Shown one piece after another: positions 61,803 through 64,000 of a stretch of 64,000 bases of DNA. Every line of letters begins with the position of its first letter. The first letter of the stretch is position 1. The notes beneath the pieces are model-generated. The model searched no databases. It saw only the letters and a program-made list of their open reading frames with translations, and was not told where the DNA came from. This DNA is from Verrucomicrobiota bacterium (GTDB taxonomy: Bacteria; Verrucomicrobiota; Kiritimatiellia; SS1-B-03-39; UBA6053), in contig JAFIGD010000003.1 in the NCBI GenBank assembly GCA_020831625.1, forward strand, positions 1 to 64,000, read 5' to 3'. The position numbers and the translations under genes are program-made.

Positions 61803-63005
61803 TCAGTTGAATTCCCGCCGCCAGTCCCGGGGTGTGGCACCCTCGCGCTCGCGGAACACGCGGCCGAAAACGCTTTGACTGGAAAAACCGCAGCGGAAGG
61901 CGATATCACCGACGGAATCCCTGGTGTCCCGCATGAGCTGCCGGGCCAGATCCATGCGCATCCTCAGGATCATTTCTTTGACCCCGCAGGGATAATGCTC
62001 CGCGAAAATCCGTTCCAGACTGCGCCGGGAGATGTTCACATACGCGGCGACATCCTGAACCTGCACCGGCTCGCCCGCCTGCACCTGTTCCCAGATCCAG
62101 CGCGCGGCCCGGCCCGCCACCGGATGCGCGCAGGCGTAGCCCGCCGTGGAGGACCGGCCCACGGTGCCCACCGGTGCAAACCGGCGCACCAGCCCCTCCG
62201 CGGGCACGTCCTCCTTGCGGCCGAAATCCGTCATCCAGCGCACAATCGCCTGGCCGATCGCGTAAAATCCCGGAATCACCGAACTCAGCTCCGGGCGAGC
62301 GTCCACCCAGGTGTAGCGGGTATCGCCGCCGTTATCCACCCCGATCACCCCGCTGGTGTGCAGGCGCTCCGGAAAATCATCCCGCAGGATATCCAGGATC
62401 ATGCCCGCCAGCCAGTCGTTTGCCCCGAAAAAACCGGTGTCGGGCGGCAGGTCGCGGATGACAGGTGCCAGGGCTTCCGCCACCTTTTCCGCATAGAGTC
62501 CCGGACTCCAATCCTTCTCCATGGGGACGGACGGAAGCACCTCTGTCCGCACCGTCCCGCCTCTGCGCTCCACCTCCCGCGCAAAGCCCTGCAGGCGCTC
62601 CTGCGAAAAACACCTTGCCGGATAGCCCATCCCCCAGAAACTCCGGTATCCCGCCTCCCAGAGGTGAACGGCCGCGAGCCGCCCCACCGTCGCGTCGTCG
62701 TTCATAAAATGCAACAGCCCCGGTGTGGGTTCAAGGGTGTGACTGACCACAAACACCGGGTACGGCCTACCGGCCAGATCCCTCGACATTTCAGGCAAAT
62801 GTAGGGGAACCACCATGCCCGCACAGCGTTTGTTTTCGGGAATGTCCACATGCCGCGGGTCCGCCAGTTTGAGTTCCAGCACCGGACGGTGCTTCCGCGC
62901 CTCCTCCTTCAGTCCCCGCCACAACTCCACCCCCACCGGCTGGTTCAAATCGTAATGCACGCTCAGAAAACGGTGCGCCTCCGCAGATGGATGGTTGGTC
63001 TTCAT
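61803..63005 (-). CDS. XylR-type AraC-family transcriptional regulator
   Basis: 400 aa. A periplasmic-binding/LacI-like sensor domain (about 15-285; GYRSFWGMGYPARCFSQERL, DTGFFGANDWLAGMILD, GVIGVDNGG) is fused to a C-terminal AraC DNA-binding domain (about 295-395; VNISRRSLERIFAEHY, SVGDIAFRCGFSSQSVFGRV). This is the XylR architecture that senses a sugar. It is divergent from the last PEP-CTERM gene, sharing a 152-base promoter region. Confidence 0.92.
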   Translation of the reverse strand: MKTNHPSAEAHRFLSVHYDLNQPVGVELWRGLKEEARKHRPVLELKLADPRHVDIPENKRCAGMVVPLHLPEMSRDLAGRPYPVFVVSHTLEPTPGLLHFMNDDATVGRLAAVHLWEAGYRSFWGMGYPARCFSQERLQGFAREVERRGGTVRTEVLPSVPMEKDWSPGLYAEKVAEALAPVIRDLPPDTGFFGANDWLAGMILDILRDDFPERLHTSGVIGVDNGGDTRYTWVDARPELSSVIPGFYAIGQAIVRWMTDFGRKEDVPAEGLVRRFAPVGTVGRSSTAGYACAHPVAGRAARWIWEQVQAGEPVQVQDVAAYVNISRRSLERIFAEHYPCGVKEMILRMRMDLARQLMRDTRDSVGDIAFRCGFSSQSVFGRVFREREGATPRDWRREFN

Positions 63006-63157
63006 CCAACCCTTTTAACCGTTCCAGATTCAAATATCCACACGTTTGTCGCATTTCGTCGAATATTTTGCCCGTGACGGTCTATCGGAAACCGGGTGGA
63101 GGGAGTAGAATGATCAGAATCAGAAAATCTGAAATCCCCACAAACAGGAGCCACCCT

Positions 63158-63967
63158 ATGCATTGCACCAAAACATCTCTTCTCACCGCCCTCACCCTGG
63201 GCTTCACCGCCGCCTCTCTCCACGCCGCGCCGATGTCGCTGGCGAGCTTTGGGTTTTCGGATGCGCCTGTAATCGAGACAAATACCACGACAGCGATGAA
63301 TGAAGGAGTGGTCTTGACCTCCACGGCCGAAACGGTCGGGCCGGGAATCAGTGCCGCCACCTTTAGCGTGGTGCGAGATAGCACGACCAACCAATCTCAA
63401 TCCGGCATCGCCAATGTGGCAGGCTCCAGCAATGTCGGTGCGGCCCAGATTTCCGGGCAAACAAACAACACCTATGCATGGGAAACTGCAGGTCTGAATT
63501 ATTTTCAATTCACGCTGGATTTTGATGGCAAAACCGCCAGCGAGATTGACCTTGCTTTGGGAAGTTTAGTGCTTAACGGCCGCACTGCGGTTGAGTGGAC
63601 GAATACCGGGGTCTTGGGCACCTACAACAGCGGTCGCGGATCCTCCATCACCCTCCGGTCCAGTCTCGACAATTTTGCCGCGAATATCGGCAGTGAAGTG
63701 ACCCCCGCTTTTAGCAACACCAATAATGATTGGGTCACCACGACGATAGATCTTTCTAGTTTAAATGTACTTCTTGGAACCCAAGAATCGGTCACTTTCC
63801 GGATTTACACCCGGACGAATACCCCGACCCAGACCGGAAACAATCTCTTTAACCGCACCCAGCTCAACTCGGTGGAACTCACCGGAGTGGCGATTCCCGA
63901 GCCGGGGACGCTGGCGCTGGTGGGGATTGCGTTGGGATCGCTGCTGCTCTTCCGCCGGCGCAAGTAA
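63158..63967 (+). CDS. PEP-CTERM sorting domain protein
   Basis: 269 aa from the ATG at 63158, after AACAGGAGCCACCCT. A signal peptide (about 1-24, LLTALTLGFTAASLHAA) is followed by a Ser/Thr/Asn-rich beta-type region. The C-terminal sorting signal IPEPGTLALVGIALGSLLLF plus RRRK is identical, at protein level, to that of the gene at 50317 although many codons differ. It is likely controlled by the divergent XylR-type regulator. Surface display through an exosortase is expected. Confidence 0.92.
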   Translation: MHCTKTSLLTALTLGFTAASLHAAPMSLASFGFSDAPVIETNTTTAMNEGVVLTSTAETVGPGISAATFSVVRDSTTNQSQSGIANVAGSSNVGAAQISGQTNNTYAWETAGLNYFQFTLDFDGKTASEIDLALGSLVLNGRTAVEWTNTGVLGTYNSGRGSSITLRSSLDNFAANIGSEVTPAFSNTNNDWVTTTIDLSSLNVLLGTQESVTFRIYTRTNTPTQTGNNLFNRTQLNSVELTGVAIPEPGTLALVGIALGSLLLFRRRK

Positions 63968-64000
63968 GGAGAGAGATCAGACAAATCCGGACGCTTCGGA

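Noticed and set aside
61686-62804. 372-codon + strand frame opposite the XylR-type regulator
   Set aside because: It is the His/Pro/Arg-rich antisense of a clear AraC-family gene.

Overview
The window looks like a chromosomal segment of a fermentative, polysaccharide-degrading member of the PVC superphylum, most likely Verrucomicrobiota in the broad sense (Opitutales- or Kiritimatiellae-like). Grounds: three PEP-CTERM surface proteins with a typical IPEP...FRRRK tail, a VWA protein with the N-terminal membrane segment common in PVC bacteria, many glycosidases without SusC/SusD transporters, and LacI/XylR-type regulators. The exact taxon is inference. No rRNA, tRNA, CRISPR array, transposase or phage gene was seen.

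Region 1 (466-11815, + strand) is a ten-gene operon with several 4-bp start/stop overlaps. It encodes a complete succinate-to-propionate cycle: a CoA-transferase, both methylmalonyl-CoA mutase subunits, the MeaB GTPase, the epimerase, a small ABM-fold protein, and the four subunits of a biotin-dependent, Na+-pumping methylmalonyl-CoA decarboxylase. The net effect predicted is succinate to propionate plus CO2 with a sodium gradient. Operator-like palindromes precede the operon and a 133-base G-free, C-rich stretch sits inside it.

Region 2 (11816-21170) starts with a nested palindromic repeat. It then holds an orphan sensor kinase, a DUF1015 protein, a ferritin-like protein, a SMUG1-type uracil-DNA glycosylase, and a compact minus-strand operon of one LamG-like protein, two tandem coiled-coil/SGNH paralogues and a VWA protein. 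This last operon is the best candidate here for an undescribed system.

Region 3 (21330-30409) is a polysaccharide-degradation operon (small secreted protein, heparinase II/III-like lipoprotein, clan GH-A glycosidase, DUF1961 protein). A LacI regulator lies divergently, followed by a PEP-CTERM protein. Similar TGTA-N3-TACA sites lie in both promoter regions.

Region 4 (30498-63967) is a patchwork of carbohydrate genes: Gfo/Idh/MocA dehydrogenase, GHL6/GH151-like enzyme, several six-hairpin glycosidases, GH43, two GH31, GH29, a clan GH-D-like enzyme, two URO-D-like proteins, an FAD oxidoreductase and LacI/IclR/XylR regulators. Four toxin-antitoxin modules (one Phd-zeta, three PIN) and two more PEP-CTERM genes are scattered through it. 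Three glycosidase remnants (a GH31 tail, a GH36-like C-terminus, a frameshifted six-hairpin fragment) show active gene turnover. Simple-sequence repeats occur at several gene junctions; in two cases they have become protein coding sequence.
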